DNA of 64,000 bases, from contig JYIP02000001.1 in assembly GCA_001051155.2 (NCBI GenBank), positions 5,766,001-5,830,000 of the forward strand. The letters run 5' to 3'. A model generated the notes under the pieces. It did no database searches, was not told the DNA's origin, and saw nothing but the letters and a program-made list of their open reading frames with translations. The stretch comes from Chrysoporthe austroafricana (Eukaryota > Ascomycota > Sordariomycetes > Diaporthales > Cryphonectriaceae). This document shows, piece by piece, positions 11,349-21,407 of the stretch. Numbering within the stretch: position 1 is the stretch's first letter; each line of letters starts with the position of its first letter. Both the position numbers and the translations under genes were made by a program.

Positions 11349-11789
11349 AAGATTTGTGACATTTCGGATCTCCATCGGCTTTCATTGCATTGTAATGGAT
11401 GTACAGCGGGTCGCCATTAGGCCGTGCAACCTCGAGCAAACGGCACATAATCCAGCATTGAAATTTTCGAGCACACGTTTGGACATAATAATTTTATCAC
11501 TACAGAACATTTCAAGCGGCTAATACCTTTGGCATGCATTGTTCGCAAATTCAGAGCTTGGTAATCTGTGCTCAGCGCACTTGGGAAAAAAGAAAGAAAG
11601 GGTATATCACATTGACCCCCAGTGAACAAATTGCCAATAACCGATGCCCAGTGCCCATAAACCGCTCACAGAAACGGAACCCACTCGAACACACGTAATT
11701 ATGCTGGTGACGCCTCGTCGTATACCTACCAATGCAGACAACAGCAGTGTTGACGGATGATCAAACGGCGGACCAGCAACAGAGAAACC
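11349..11789. other. Convergent 3' intergenic region
   Basis: The kinase and the NDT80-type gene end towards each other here, so this holds two 3' UTRs. One nine-base match to the yeast NDT80 site consensus occurs on the minus strand at 11352-11360, just after the kinase stop. It is not in a promoter and may be chance. Confidence 0.5.
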
Positions 11790-14018
11790 TTAGTCCGAAG
11801 AGAAATATCGCTTCGTCCTGTTGCGGACCTGCTGCGCTTTGAGGTCAGGAGGCACGATCGTATGATGTACAACGTGAGGACGGTAAATTGCGTCAACCGG
11901 GGGCATCCTATACCAGGGTCACGTTCAGCTCAAATTTGAATAAAACGCATGGAAATGCTGCATTCATCGAAAAAAGGGCACTCCGCATGGTCACCGGCGC
12001 GAAGAGCATATTGGAGCGAAAGAGTTACTTACCAATCATCCAGGCTAAGCGGGAAATACTCGTAGAGCTCCTCCTCGTCGTCTTCGAGGTTCTTCTGTTG
12101 ATTCAGGCCGGCCGCCAAGATCTTGGAAAATTGTGGTGAAATGGAATCGGAGTTGGAGCGGTTAGGACTGCGCTCGTCCTCGGAAAGGGACAGGTTGATG
12201 GGTAGGCTCGAGGGCGGCGGCACCGAGCGCTGGAATGAGTTGCTTCGTGGTGTAGCGGGGGTGGGCGCAACGCTGCTAAGTTTCGCTGATATCGATGCGT
12301 CTGGTGACCACGCTGGCACTGGTGGCCGATTCGGGCTGGGTGGTACTGCCATTGCAACCTTCTTAGATGGGTGGGGACTTTGCTGCTCGTATGATGGAGT
12401 TGTCGCCCAGTCGCCGGGTTGCTATGAATCACAAAATCAGCAAGAGTCTTGGGCCGTTCGAAGACCGCAGTCCGCAATCCATACCTGCATGCCACCGAGC
12501 GAGTGATATTTCTGAATATTCTCCCCCAACTCCGTCCCCTTCTCCAACTTGGGAACAGGCGTAGCGGCATCGGTTGCCGCTACCGCTGCCCGCTTCTCGG
12601 TCTTCTTCTCGCTCGACAGGGGAACGTCTTTGCGACTATCGAAGTTCCTGGGACTTCGGCCCCGGACGATGACCGGTCCGGACTGTATTTCCGCGATCTT
12701 TGTGAACTGGCCGTTCTTTAATTTGCTCAGAAGATTGATCTGCACAACGTAATGCTGCTGTAGCCCCTTCCTCCGGCCATTGTTTGCAGTCGCGTGCTTG
12801 AATTGGAGCCTCTTCCAGGAGACCGGGAGGGAGATCCGGTTATGGTCCAGCTCCTGTCCTATCGACAGATCAAGGGGTATGTTTGGTGGCGCAGACGGCG
12901 ACTTGGTGTCCTCGCCATTGGATGACTTCCACGGTATAGATATGATTTCGGTAGGCTTCCCCTCGATGGATTCCATAGCCGAGATCGAAGCGGCCAGTTC
13001 GAACACCGGAAGCTGCTGCCCCTGTTCGTCTATTATGTGGCTGATGTGTCGAGGCAGAGTGATCTGGCCGGAGCACTGCCATAAGTTTCTCCGGTAGCAA
13101 GTCAGCTCTAGTGGCCTCCCAGTATTGTCTCCTCCGAAGACATCCTCGGCGACAAAGAACATCCCCAAGAGCTCCGCCGATAGGTTTGCCTCGGCGAAGA
13201 TCCCGGCACCATCGATGATCTGGGCCTTGAGTAGCGGCGCCGAGAAGCCAAGCAGTTTGTTATCCAGCTCTTGCGCCGGAGACCCCTCGTTGAACGGTTC
13301 ATTGTCGGCGGGCACGTCGAAAGCAGGGCGTGCGGAATAGGAGAAGGGGTCCTCGAACGTATTGAAGCTCTCGAAATCGTACGAAGGGGTAAATGGGAGC
13401 GGCGCGAGACCATGTACGCTATCACTGCAAGATGGTCAACACGAGTCTCAGTGGCACCCACCGGAAAGAAGTCTTCTAAGAGAAGGAAACTCTCCAGCGC
13501 AATCCTGAGAGCGGGTCTTTCACGTGTCCACCACGTGCTGTAGTGGTAGGATCGGGAGGTAGGAATGCGCATCATTCTTACAGGAGGGAGTCGTCAAAGT
13601 TCATTTCTTGATCGAAGACGTCGATAGCCACACCGCCATTGGTCATGTTGTGGGCCATGGGCAGGCCGCGCGAAGGTACGGCACCGCTTGGAAGCCCGGA
13701 TCCGGCTCCGTGACCTGAGTTGTAAGTTGCCATAGCATTCTCGGCTTGTCGCCATGCGACTCGGGCAACGCCAGAGGTGGGTGCATGCGGCAGAGGGTCC
13801 CCGGAAGCAATCTGCCGGAGCGTGTTGTTGCGAAGGATCACGGCCGCACGGCGCTTTTCGTGATCGATGGGATGCAGGTGAGAACTAGGCCTCGACCTGG
13901 CATAGTCAGCCGGCTGTCTACTGGACCCGTGCCACAGACGCAAGAAGCAAGCGCTTCTGCATGTCGCCCCAAGGCCCCCCGGTGCCGGGGCTCTTGGAGG
14001 CTGGCCTGTGCCACTCAT
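11790..14018 (-). CDS. ron1: NDT80/PhoG-domain transcription factor (RON1/XprG/VIB-1 family)
   Basis: Likely regulator of the GlcNAc genes. Modelled exons: 14018-13582, 13424-12485, 12421-12033 and 11907-11790, giving 627 residues, the usual family size. The NDT80 DNA-binding domain spans about residues 212-415. It includes a basic segment at 350-372 (Lys-Arg-Leu-Gln-Phe-Lys-His-Ala...) and the Arg-Gly-Arg-Ser-Pro-Arg-Asn-Phe loop near 400. The tail is Ser/Pro-rich, then acidic, ending Tyr-Phe-Pro-Leu-Ser-Leu-Asp-Asp-Trp. Without the last intron the frame stops at TAA 12031-12029, which lies inside the donor GTAAGT. Splicing adds 38 conserved-looking residues starting Met-Pro-Pro-Val-Asp-Ala-Ile-Tyr-Arg-Pro. 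The N-terminus is uncertain: the first ATG of exon 1 is used, but an upstream exon joining near 13890 is possible. Regulation of GlcNAc genes by RON1 is known in Trichoderma; here it is inferred from context. Confidence 0.88.
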
Positions 14019-14634
14019 TTAAGGTTCCTATCTCCCTTTCAGCGGGGGGCCCTGACCCGTCGAAGATGCGGGAGACCAATTGGCTGAGGGGAACCCCAGC
14101 ATGTACCTGCTGTGGTACTATTAGTAGATACGGATAGAGGGACCCTGGACTGTTACGGCGGGCGGGGCGCCCGTAACCCAATGCCGCAAGTGGTATGGAG
14201 TTCGACGAGCAGTCCCATGCATCTCATCATCAAGCTATCTGCACCGGACAATAGTTTTCTCTTGGTAGGAAGCTGTCTAGGTCATTACCAGAGTTCCAAC
14301 TCGTACAGATGAGCTTGAAAAGGCTGAATCCCGAATTCCTCTTGTCATTCGACACGCCCCTCTTTCGCGGAAGAGGATCCCCAGATTCGACATGACGCTT
14401 AACTCAGTTCAAAAGATCTGCCACAGGACAGGGATGCACCATAGCTGCTGCTCTCCCGAACCCTTGGCCAAAGCCGCTAATGAGAGACGACCTCGGAGAC
14501 GAACATGATGGATTGCTTACATAGTAGAAGTGAACGCGGCTCCTAGTGGAATAGACATGCGCTACCGCAATGCAACGGGATAAGCGCGAAGTAATGAGCT
14601 TTCGACATCGTCTCTATGGGCACAATGTTATGAA
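14019..14634. promoter_or_regulatory. Upstream region of the NDT80-type gene
   Basis: Lies between the modelled start of the NDT80-type gene and the 3' end of the GH3-GNAT gene, both on the minus strand. It should hold the promoter and leader of the former, and could hold a missed 5' exon. No TATA box stands out. Confidence 0.4.
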
Positions 14635-17600
14635 TTAAGACAGGTCGGACCACTAAGGCGCGTTAGCTTATAAGTCCTCCATACCAGAACGAGTGCTTCC
14701 TGACGAGCGGTCTGCACGGGCGGCTTGATACTTACGTTCTCAGGGGAGTTCGTAATCTCCTCGAACGACTGCAGGACTTGGAATCCCATGGCCAGCAGTG
14801 CCTCATGCAAATCATCCGTGACCCAGCTGAGCACGCTCCGAGCCGCTTTGTGGGCTTTATTCTGTCTCACGCCCATGTAAGCCAATCCTTGAAGGACCAG
14901 CGTAGCTTGGGCATTGGGCTCAACAAGAGGCGCAATGATGCCCCCGACGAGCTCGTTTTGCGTGGTACCCTGTAGGCAGGGCACCTTCAGCCGGAAAGAG
15001 CTCCCTGGGGAGGAGATGATGACGGTTCCGAGGATTTTTCCTGCGCCGTTCTTGGCTCTGACAACCCCACAAGTCTTGACTTCTTGGAGTGCGAACTTGT
15101 ACAACTCCGCAACCTCGTCGTGACAAAGCGAACTGACGTGGGCCAGGACATTCTCGGCGTTATCCAGCCCGTGGATGAGATCGAAGTTGATTCCTGCACG
15201 CGTGATGCTCTGCGTCAGACCGTCAGGCGCGGTCCAACTGCTTGCATCCGTGATGACCATACTCGTTAGCGTCCTTGGGAACTGCGTATCCCAGCCGCTA
15301 TTGGTGAACCATGACTTCACAGCTCCGCTCTCATCGACGGGTATGCCGAGAAAGACACACGGGTATGATGTGCCAAGTTGCACCTTTTGAACACCACGAT
15401 GTTGGGTAAGATGCCTCAATGCTCGACGGTGAAGCGAACGACCAATCGAGACGTTCCTCTTGCTTGGCTCTACTAGGAGGGCTCCAATGATGCCAGTGTC
15501 GTTGATGTAGTAAGTCGCACAGAATCCGTACAGAGCTTTCGTGCTGCTGTTTCTGACAACGAAATGTGACTCCTCAACGTTAGCACTAGACACCTCGAAT
15601 GATTCGGCAGAGGTCGGTTTCAAGAAGTCGAGATTTGGCGCGCTTGCTTTCGCAACAGCTCGAAGGAGATCGTTCAGACTATTCTTGTCCCTCTGGCTCT
15701 CGTAGTTCTCGACGAGCCATTGCTGTCTTGATTTTACAACCTTTTTGCTCTTTCTCAATGTGCCCGGCAATGTGCCTTTCGGCGTGAACTCCCCAAACAG
15801 TGCCCGGATGAGCGCCTGTACCAGACCAGTCAGCTCATCATCTCCCAAATTCTAGAGATAATATAGAAGTGATTAGAGAGTAAACTCCAGTTGAGAGATG
15901 CCTACCTGCATCGCAGTTTCTGTGAAGTCGAAAGTACAGATGTATGTACCAATCGTCTTGTCCATGGCGAAATCATAGGGTGAGCTAACAGCAACAACGA
16001 CGAGTGATTTCTTCTGGCCACTGGCACGGAGCATCGAGCACATCATAGCCACATGCTTTGTGAAGCCTGACTGGTAGAGGTTGCGATTGGCATCTGCTGT
16101 GATGATAATGATGCCTGATGCTCTGTTGATCAGGTTTTCGTGAACGGGTCTGACTCCATTCGCAGTGTAAGAGGTGTGCAGAAGCTTTCCGTTTCTGGCA
16201 CGTGCTAGCGATCTGCCAAGCTCTCTAAACACGCCTTCGCCACTCATGATAGCGCCTCTATCTCGGTGAAGCCATTTATCATGTTCGGTGGAGATGGTGC
16301 TTTTGGAATTCTTGGCCTCGATGGCCCGTGTTGCGGTTGATGCTGGTAATGGTTTGACCAATGGGGTCAATAGCAGGAGCTCTTCATCCTGCTCCATAGA
16401 ATGAGAGAGCGGTAGAAGCCGATCTTTGTCTCGCATTACTGTAATGGAGCTCTCGTAGGCTTGTCTGGATAGTGTAAGGTGCGACGGGTGGATTTGTGAG
16501 AGCAGAGACAGTCCAGGCGGGTTAAGAGCTTCAGCCCACGAAGTGCAGTTTGACTTCATCCGGAGAATTCGTCTAAGAGAAGTCATGATTCTTTCCCGTC
16601 CGACGATGCCATTCTCGATTCCCAACTTCAGCCCGGCGATACCTTCGAGTTGGATCTTGATACTGGTCAGCTGGCTCTTTCTATGTTTTATTTTCCCCTA
16701 CCCCTCTCTTTTTACTTTGCTCTATGCAGGGGTAGAGGATATAGGGCATGCATCTGAGCTGGGTGGTCGGGAGAGCAGTAATCGAACAACACAAAAATCA
16801 TGTAGTTGAAGGGGGTGTGGAACCCCACTCTTCGCAGCCTCCTTTCGACACCATCGAATTCTCCACTAGCATATCCCACCTCGAGTTCCAGGGAAACACT
16901 CACGTTGTAGTCCTTACACAAAAGGATCAGATCACAGCCCGCCTCCACGGCCATGACGGTGCCTCCTTTGACGCCAATTTCCTGATACAATGCCTCCATC
17001 TCGAGACACTCAGAGATGGCCACGCCGTTGAAACCCAACTCGTGTCTCAACAAGTCATCGACGACCTGGTCAGAAAGACAGGCATGGGATACATTCATGT
17101 TGGCTGATGCGATGCCGCAGCCGCCGACGAATACGGCATCCAGCTTGCCGGTTGCGATGGCATTTCTGTATGGTACCAGAGCGCTGAGACTGAGCTCTTC
17201 TAGGGTCTGTGTAATGATGGGAATATCAAGACTTGAGCCTCTGAAATCCAGGTTTCCATAGGTTGGGAAATGCTTGCCACAGGTCGAGAGGCCTGCGTCT
17301 TTATAGCCCTTGATGGCAGCAATGCTGTATTGCGAAACCTCCTGGGGGTCATCACCGCTGCTCCTGACACCGATTGGTTGGAAGCGAGCGTTTGTGAGGA
17401 CATCGAGGACTGGGCCAAGGATGAGATTGACACCGACAGCTGAGATTTCCTTGGCGGTAGCCTTCGCTACATTGTATGCCATATCAAGGCTGCCCGTGGC
17501 TGCCAGTCCCATGGCACTTGGGAACTGACAAATGTAGTCCTCGTCGAAGAGACTGTTGACACCGCCATTTTCCTGGTCCACGGCGATGAGCAAGGGACAC

Positions 17601-18108
17601 GGGTGCCCCGCGTTGTGGGCAATGGTCTGCAACTCCTGGACAAGCTTTGCTGTCTCATGAGCGGCTTAGAGAGCGAACTGATTAGCATCTCGGTCCAAGT
17701 CGGAAGACACCAGAAGCTTTGTGGACTCGGAATTACACTTCAAGTTCTTGGCAGTGAGGATGATAGAACCAAGATGATATTCCTCAATCAGGGTACGGAT
17801 CTGCGGAGTGACCTGAGGCAGATGTTCAGCAATGTCCTTGGGAGCGTATTGAGGAGGGAAAGACTCCTGACTTCAGTACCGTCCCAGCCCATCAGCAGCA
17901 TTTGCCCAATGGCCCTACAACCCAGTAGCGGTTAGCTCATCATCATGCCATGAATTATTACGGGGAAAAGACGGTCGCCACCCGAAGACAAAGCGTCGTA
18001 GGCGCCGAAATAGGGGGGGGGTTGTTGTTGGTGTGAAGGACGATTGCAAGTCACCTACCAATCAAGGTCCAGCCATAGTGGGTCCAAGTCGCCCTCTGGC
18101 TTCGCCAT
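14635..18108 (-). CDS. ngs1: NGS1-like GlcNAc sensor: NagZ-type GH3 domain fused to GNAT acetyltransferase
   Basis: Seven exons by my model: 18108-18059, 17914-17872, 17812-17737, 17664-16904, 16655-15906, 15815-14736 and 14652-14635, about 925 residues, phases all consistent. The N-terminal half is a NagZ-like GH3 barrel (Gly-Gln-Met-Leu-Leu-Met-Gly-Trp; Asp-Gln-Glu-Asn-Gly-Gly; Gly-Lys-His-Phe-Pro). The C-terminal half has a GNAT acetyl-CoA site (Ala-Leu-Leu-Val-Glu-Pro then Arg-Asn-Val-Ser-Ile-Gly-Arg) and a second degenerate GNAT-like unit. In the GH3 part the NagZ nucleophile segment Ser-Asp-Asp-Leu reads Ser-Glu-Cys-Leu and the catalytic His loop reads Gly-Ser-Ser-Leu-Asp. Candida Ngs1, with this architecture, binds GlcNAc and acetylates histones at GlcNAc genes. 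Uncertain points: exon 6 could start at 15851 (12 more residues). Without the last intron the frame ends at 14628. Also known as nag3 in Trichoderma, if orthologous. Confidence 0.9.
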
Positions 18109-19652
18109 ATCAGCTCAAACACCTGCTTAACATTCCTGTATCTATTAGGTATATCTGGTCGTATGCAGTTGCATACAGCACAACCGGCTCTTGGGCTCGA
18201 TGCACGGCAGGCGATAGGGCTCGAGGGGATGGAGATGCTTGCGGAAGCTGGAGCTGAGCGGGCCAGTTTCAGAATATCGCACTATCAACCCTCACTCCTC
18301 GACCAGACATCAGAGAGCAAAAACGAGACTCGTGACCGGTGCTGAACGGCGGCGGCACGTCTGAAGCTGTGTGCGTTTCTCGGTGAAGTCGCGGGGCGGC
18401 TGAAGCGCCTCTCTCTGCTCCTACGAGGTATGGCTGGGGTGCGGTCAGGCCTAACTTCAGAGGTGGTCGGGAGGGTTGGGGTTGTGGTTGGTCCTCCAGA
18501 GCCCACCCTCCTCCCGGAACAGCTAAACTCGATCCAGCACCACAAGGCAAGACAGGTATCCAGGTACCTCGGCACGTGATAAGTCAGCAAAGCCATCAAA
18601 CGTTACATCTACGATATGGACTGGACCTTGATCGCACTCAGTCATCACGACTCGGTTCAGATGGTCAAGACCACACGTATCTCCGGAGCCACTTCAACGT
18701 CGCCTCGGCCTTGTCTCGGGAACAGCGGAGACCTGATGATAGATGGTGGCACTTCCAAGTTGAGAAACATGTCCTATCGCAGGTATCACCAGCACGGCAC
18801 TGGTCTCTAGGCGCAACCACTCCCGACGTGGCGAGATACGCAGTATGCATCGTGATCGCACAGAGGGGCATGCAAATTGTGAATACCCTGGCGTCGTACC
18901 TGGTTAAAGTCTATTATGTACCGGCTGCGAGGCTGCAAGGACCACCCATCCTCGACCTCATCATGTGGCGTGCAGACATCCCAGCCTTTCATAGGGCTTC
19001 CACTACAGATATTCCAGCACGGACTACACCTCGGGCTTCCCCAGAGGGATGACGTGCGGCAACTGTCAAAAGGAGCCATGACGAATGGCGGCTCGAGTCG
19101 CGTGTCATGACTACCTCGCTGCCACATACCCGTTGAGCCAGTAGTTCCGGCCATGTGGTCCGCAACCACTACCACCACTGGCTTACTGTGCTGGCACTGT
19201 GCCGTGGAGATTGCTGTCTCGCCGCCGTCTGATCCAGCCCATCATGGACTGTTGCCTCTCATCACTATGCATCAATACACCCCAATGACTAAGACGGGAC
19301 CCGGGCTGGCTACCGTAGCGTCGGGCGCGAGTGCTGCGTCTCAGGGTGCCCTCCCTCAGGCAGGATGGGCCTATGCCGGCAACGTGATGCTTGCTTCAGG
19401 ATTTTATCTCGGAGGCTATCGGCGGTACATCCATCGCGTACTCCCTGGGAAAACCTTGGTAAGTCACCTTAAGTACAGGCCCTCATTCTTGCCCCTACGG
19501 GGCGGCTCTCTCCTTGTTCATGGAGCCTCTTCAGCGTTCGAGAAGGAGGGCGAGTAGTCCTCTTTACGACGGACAGACACCATACAACACCATCACCCAT
19601 CAGCCTCCCATATTTCATCCATAACCTGACAGCTCCAACTACTTATTCGATT
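18109..19652. promoter_or_regulatory. Divergent intergenic region between GH3-GNAT and deacetylase genes
   Basis: 1.5 kb between two start codons of genes expected to be co-induced by GlcNAc. A C/A-rich tract just upstream of the deacetylase start (about 19571-19635) looks like a typical fungal leader. A 134-codon open frame at 19153-19557 has no coding character that I can recognise. Confidence 0.5.
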
Positions 19653-21083
19653 ATGCCAGCCATCATCACCGAGCGGCCTATCAATGGCGTCACCAAGTTC
19701 ACGAACTGCCGTATCGTCAAGGGAAACTCCCTAGTGGAGGAGGATCTTTGGGTCAGTTCCGTGACAGGCAAGATCCTCGAGACTCAGGTGGCTTTCTACG
19801 ACGACTTCGTGCTGCCCGACCAGACCATCGACCTCCGCGGCCGTATAGTCTCACCCGGCCTTATTGATGTCCAGCTCAACGGCGCCTTCGGTCTCAACTT
19901 CTCGACCGTCGTCCCAGACATGTCATTGTATGGCAAGGCGGTGCAAGACTTGAACAGGCGACTGGTCCAGACCGGTGTGACTTCTTACGTCCCTACCGTT
20001 ACGAGCCAAACAAGCGATCTGTACCGAGCAGTCCTGCCTCATCTCGGCCCGTCCGGCTTTCACAGGATAGCGGAGAACGGCGCCGAGTCACTCGGGGCGC
20101 ACTGCGAGGGACCCTTCATTGCCCCAGGCAAGCACGGCTGTCACAATGTCAACGTGCTGCGGGAGGCGCACAGCGTCGAGGATCTCGAGGATATGTATGG
20201 CGCCGCAAACATCAACCCAGGGGTGGCACAAGGGCCGCTACCCGTGAAGATGATCACGGCCGCACCGGAGATGGGAAACATGACGCAACTCGTACCCAAG
20301 CTGCGCTCCCGCGGCATCATCTACTCCATCGGTCACTCCGAGGCCACATACGAGGAGGCGTCTGCGGCGGTTGCCGCCGGCGCGACCATGATCACGCACT
20401 TGTTCAACGCCATGCGGCCGCTTCACCACAGGAATCCGGGCGTCTTCGGCGTGCTAGGCATTGCCGAGAGCTTGCCGCGGCCATACTTCGGCATCATCTC
20501 TGACGGTATTCACTTGCACCCGAACACCATCAAGATTGCGTACAACTCGCATCCTGATGGCTTCATACTTGTCACCGACGCAATGCACATGGTAGGACTG
20601 CCGGATGGCCGGTACAAGTGGACCAATGGCGATGGCGAGCATCACATCATCAAGAAGGGCTTCGTGCTGACCCTTGAGGGCACGGATAGCATAGCGGGAA
20701 GGTGAGCGACGATCCGGTCTGCCCCATTGAGAGTCCTCAGACTGACATTCAACATCAGCTCTATCACTCTAATCGAGTGTGTTAACAACTTCCTCAAATG
20801 GTCTGGTACCAGCATCCCCAATGTCCTGAGAGCCGTGACGTCAACTCCCGCAGAGATGCTGGGGCTGAAAGGCATCAAGGGGACTCTGGACGCCGGCGCT
20901 GATGCCGACCTCGTCATATTCTGCGAAGAGAAGGATGAGGATAGAGCCAACCACCTTGCCGTTGACGAGGTCTGGAAGTTCGGGCGCAGGGTCTACCGGA
21001 AAGGCGAGCCCTTCTCGCCCGTTGACTCCCCCGTCGACAGCTCACCCCTCCCCTCGTCGCCTGAGGGGGAGTATGCAATTTGA
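19653..21083 (+). CDS. dac1: N-acetylglucosamine-6-phosphate deacetylase
   Basis: Removes acetate from GlcNAc-6-phosphate to give glucosamine-6-phosphate for the deaminase (NagA family, amidohydrolase superfamily, cytosolic). Two exons, 19653-20701 and 20759-21083, joined in phase to give 457 residues. Key residues visible: Glu152 in His-Cys-Glu-Gly-Pro-Phe and His228 in Gly-His-Ser-Glu-Ala-Thr (metal ligands). Also His249 in Thr-His-Leu-Phe-Asn-Ala-Met, His287 in Ser-Asp-Gly-Ile-His, and catalytic Asp309 in Val-Thr-Asp-Ala-Met. The C-terminus contains the amidohydrolase end motif Gly-Ala-Asp-Ala-Asp-Leu-Val, then a short Ser/Pro-rich tail. Divergent from the GH3-GNAT gene and convergent with the alpha-xylosidase gene. 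Confidence 0.96.
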
Positions 21084-21407
21084 ACCCGATGTTGGATGGG
21101 GCTGATACGCCGCTGTATTTTATCTTCACTATGCATGAGAAGCATTCGCTTAACAAGGCCGGAACTGAGAGCGACTGGATGACGAATAAATTGCATGATA
21201 CACCGAGTTAGAGTAGACTTGAAGTTGAAAAGGCACGCACACTATCCTGTAGCGATGGCATATACCTAGAGCATCTGTAGATTCCAATTTAAAAAAAATA
21301 CCGTGCCTCGACTTGAGGCCCATACGTGGAGACGAGTGAGGCTATACGTCCTTATCGTGTGGCCTACGATGGACCAGAGTGCGTTGAATGGCTTCCGTCG
21401 TAATAAT
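21084..21407. other. Short convergent 3' region
   Basis: Holds the 3' ends of the deacetylase (+) and alpha-xylosidase (-) genes. A short poly-A run at 21291-21299 could serve 3'-end formation. Nothing else seen. Confidence 0.5.

Noticed and set aside
11352..11360. NDT80-type binding site (GTCACAAAT, minus strand)
   Set aside because: Perfect match to the yeast consensus but located in the 3' region of two convergent genes; a 9-mer can occur by chance.
16785..16800. CACAAAA core inside an intron of the GH3-GNAT gene
   Set aside because: A 7-base match in a 248-nt intron is weak evidence for regulation by the NDT80-type factor.
17813..17871. Open 17-codon frame within the second intron of the GH3-GNAT gene as coding sequence
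   Set aside because: It cannot be joined in frame with the preceding exon; splicing it out gives the family pattern Asp-Gly-Thr-Glu-Val-Thr-Pro-Gln.
19153..19557. 134-codon ORF upstream of the deacetylase
   Set aside because: No domain, no clear start context, and it overlaps the expected promoter of the deacetylase.
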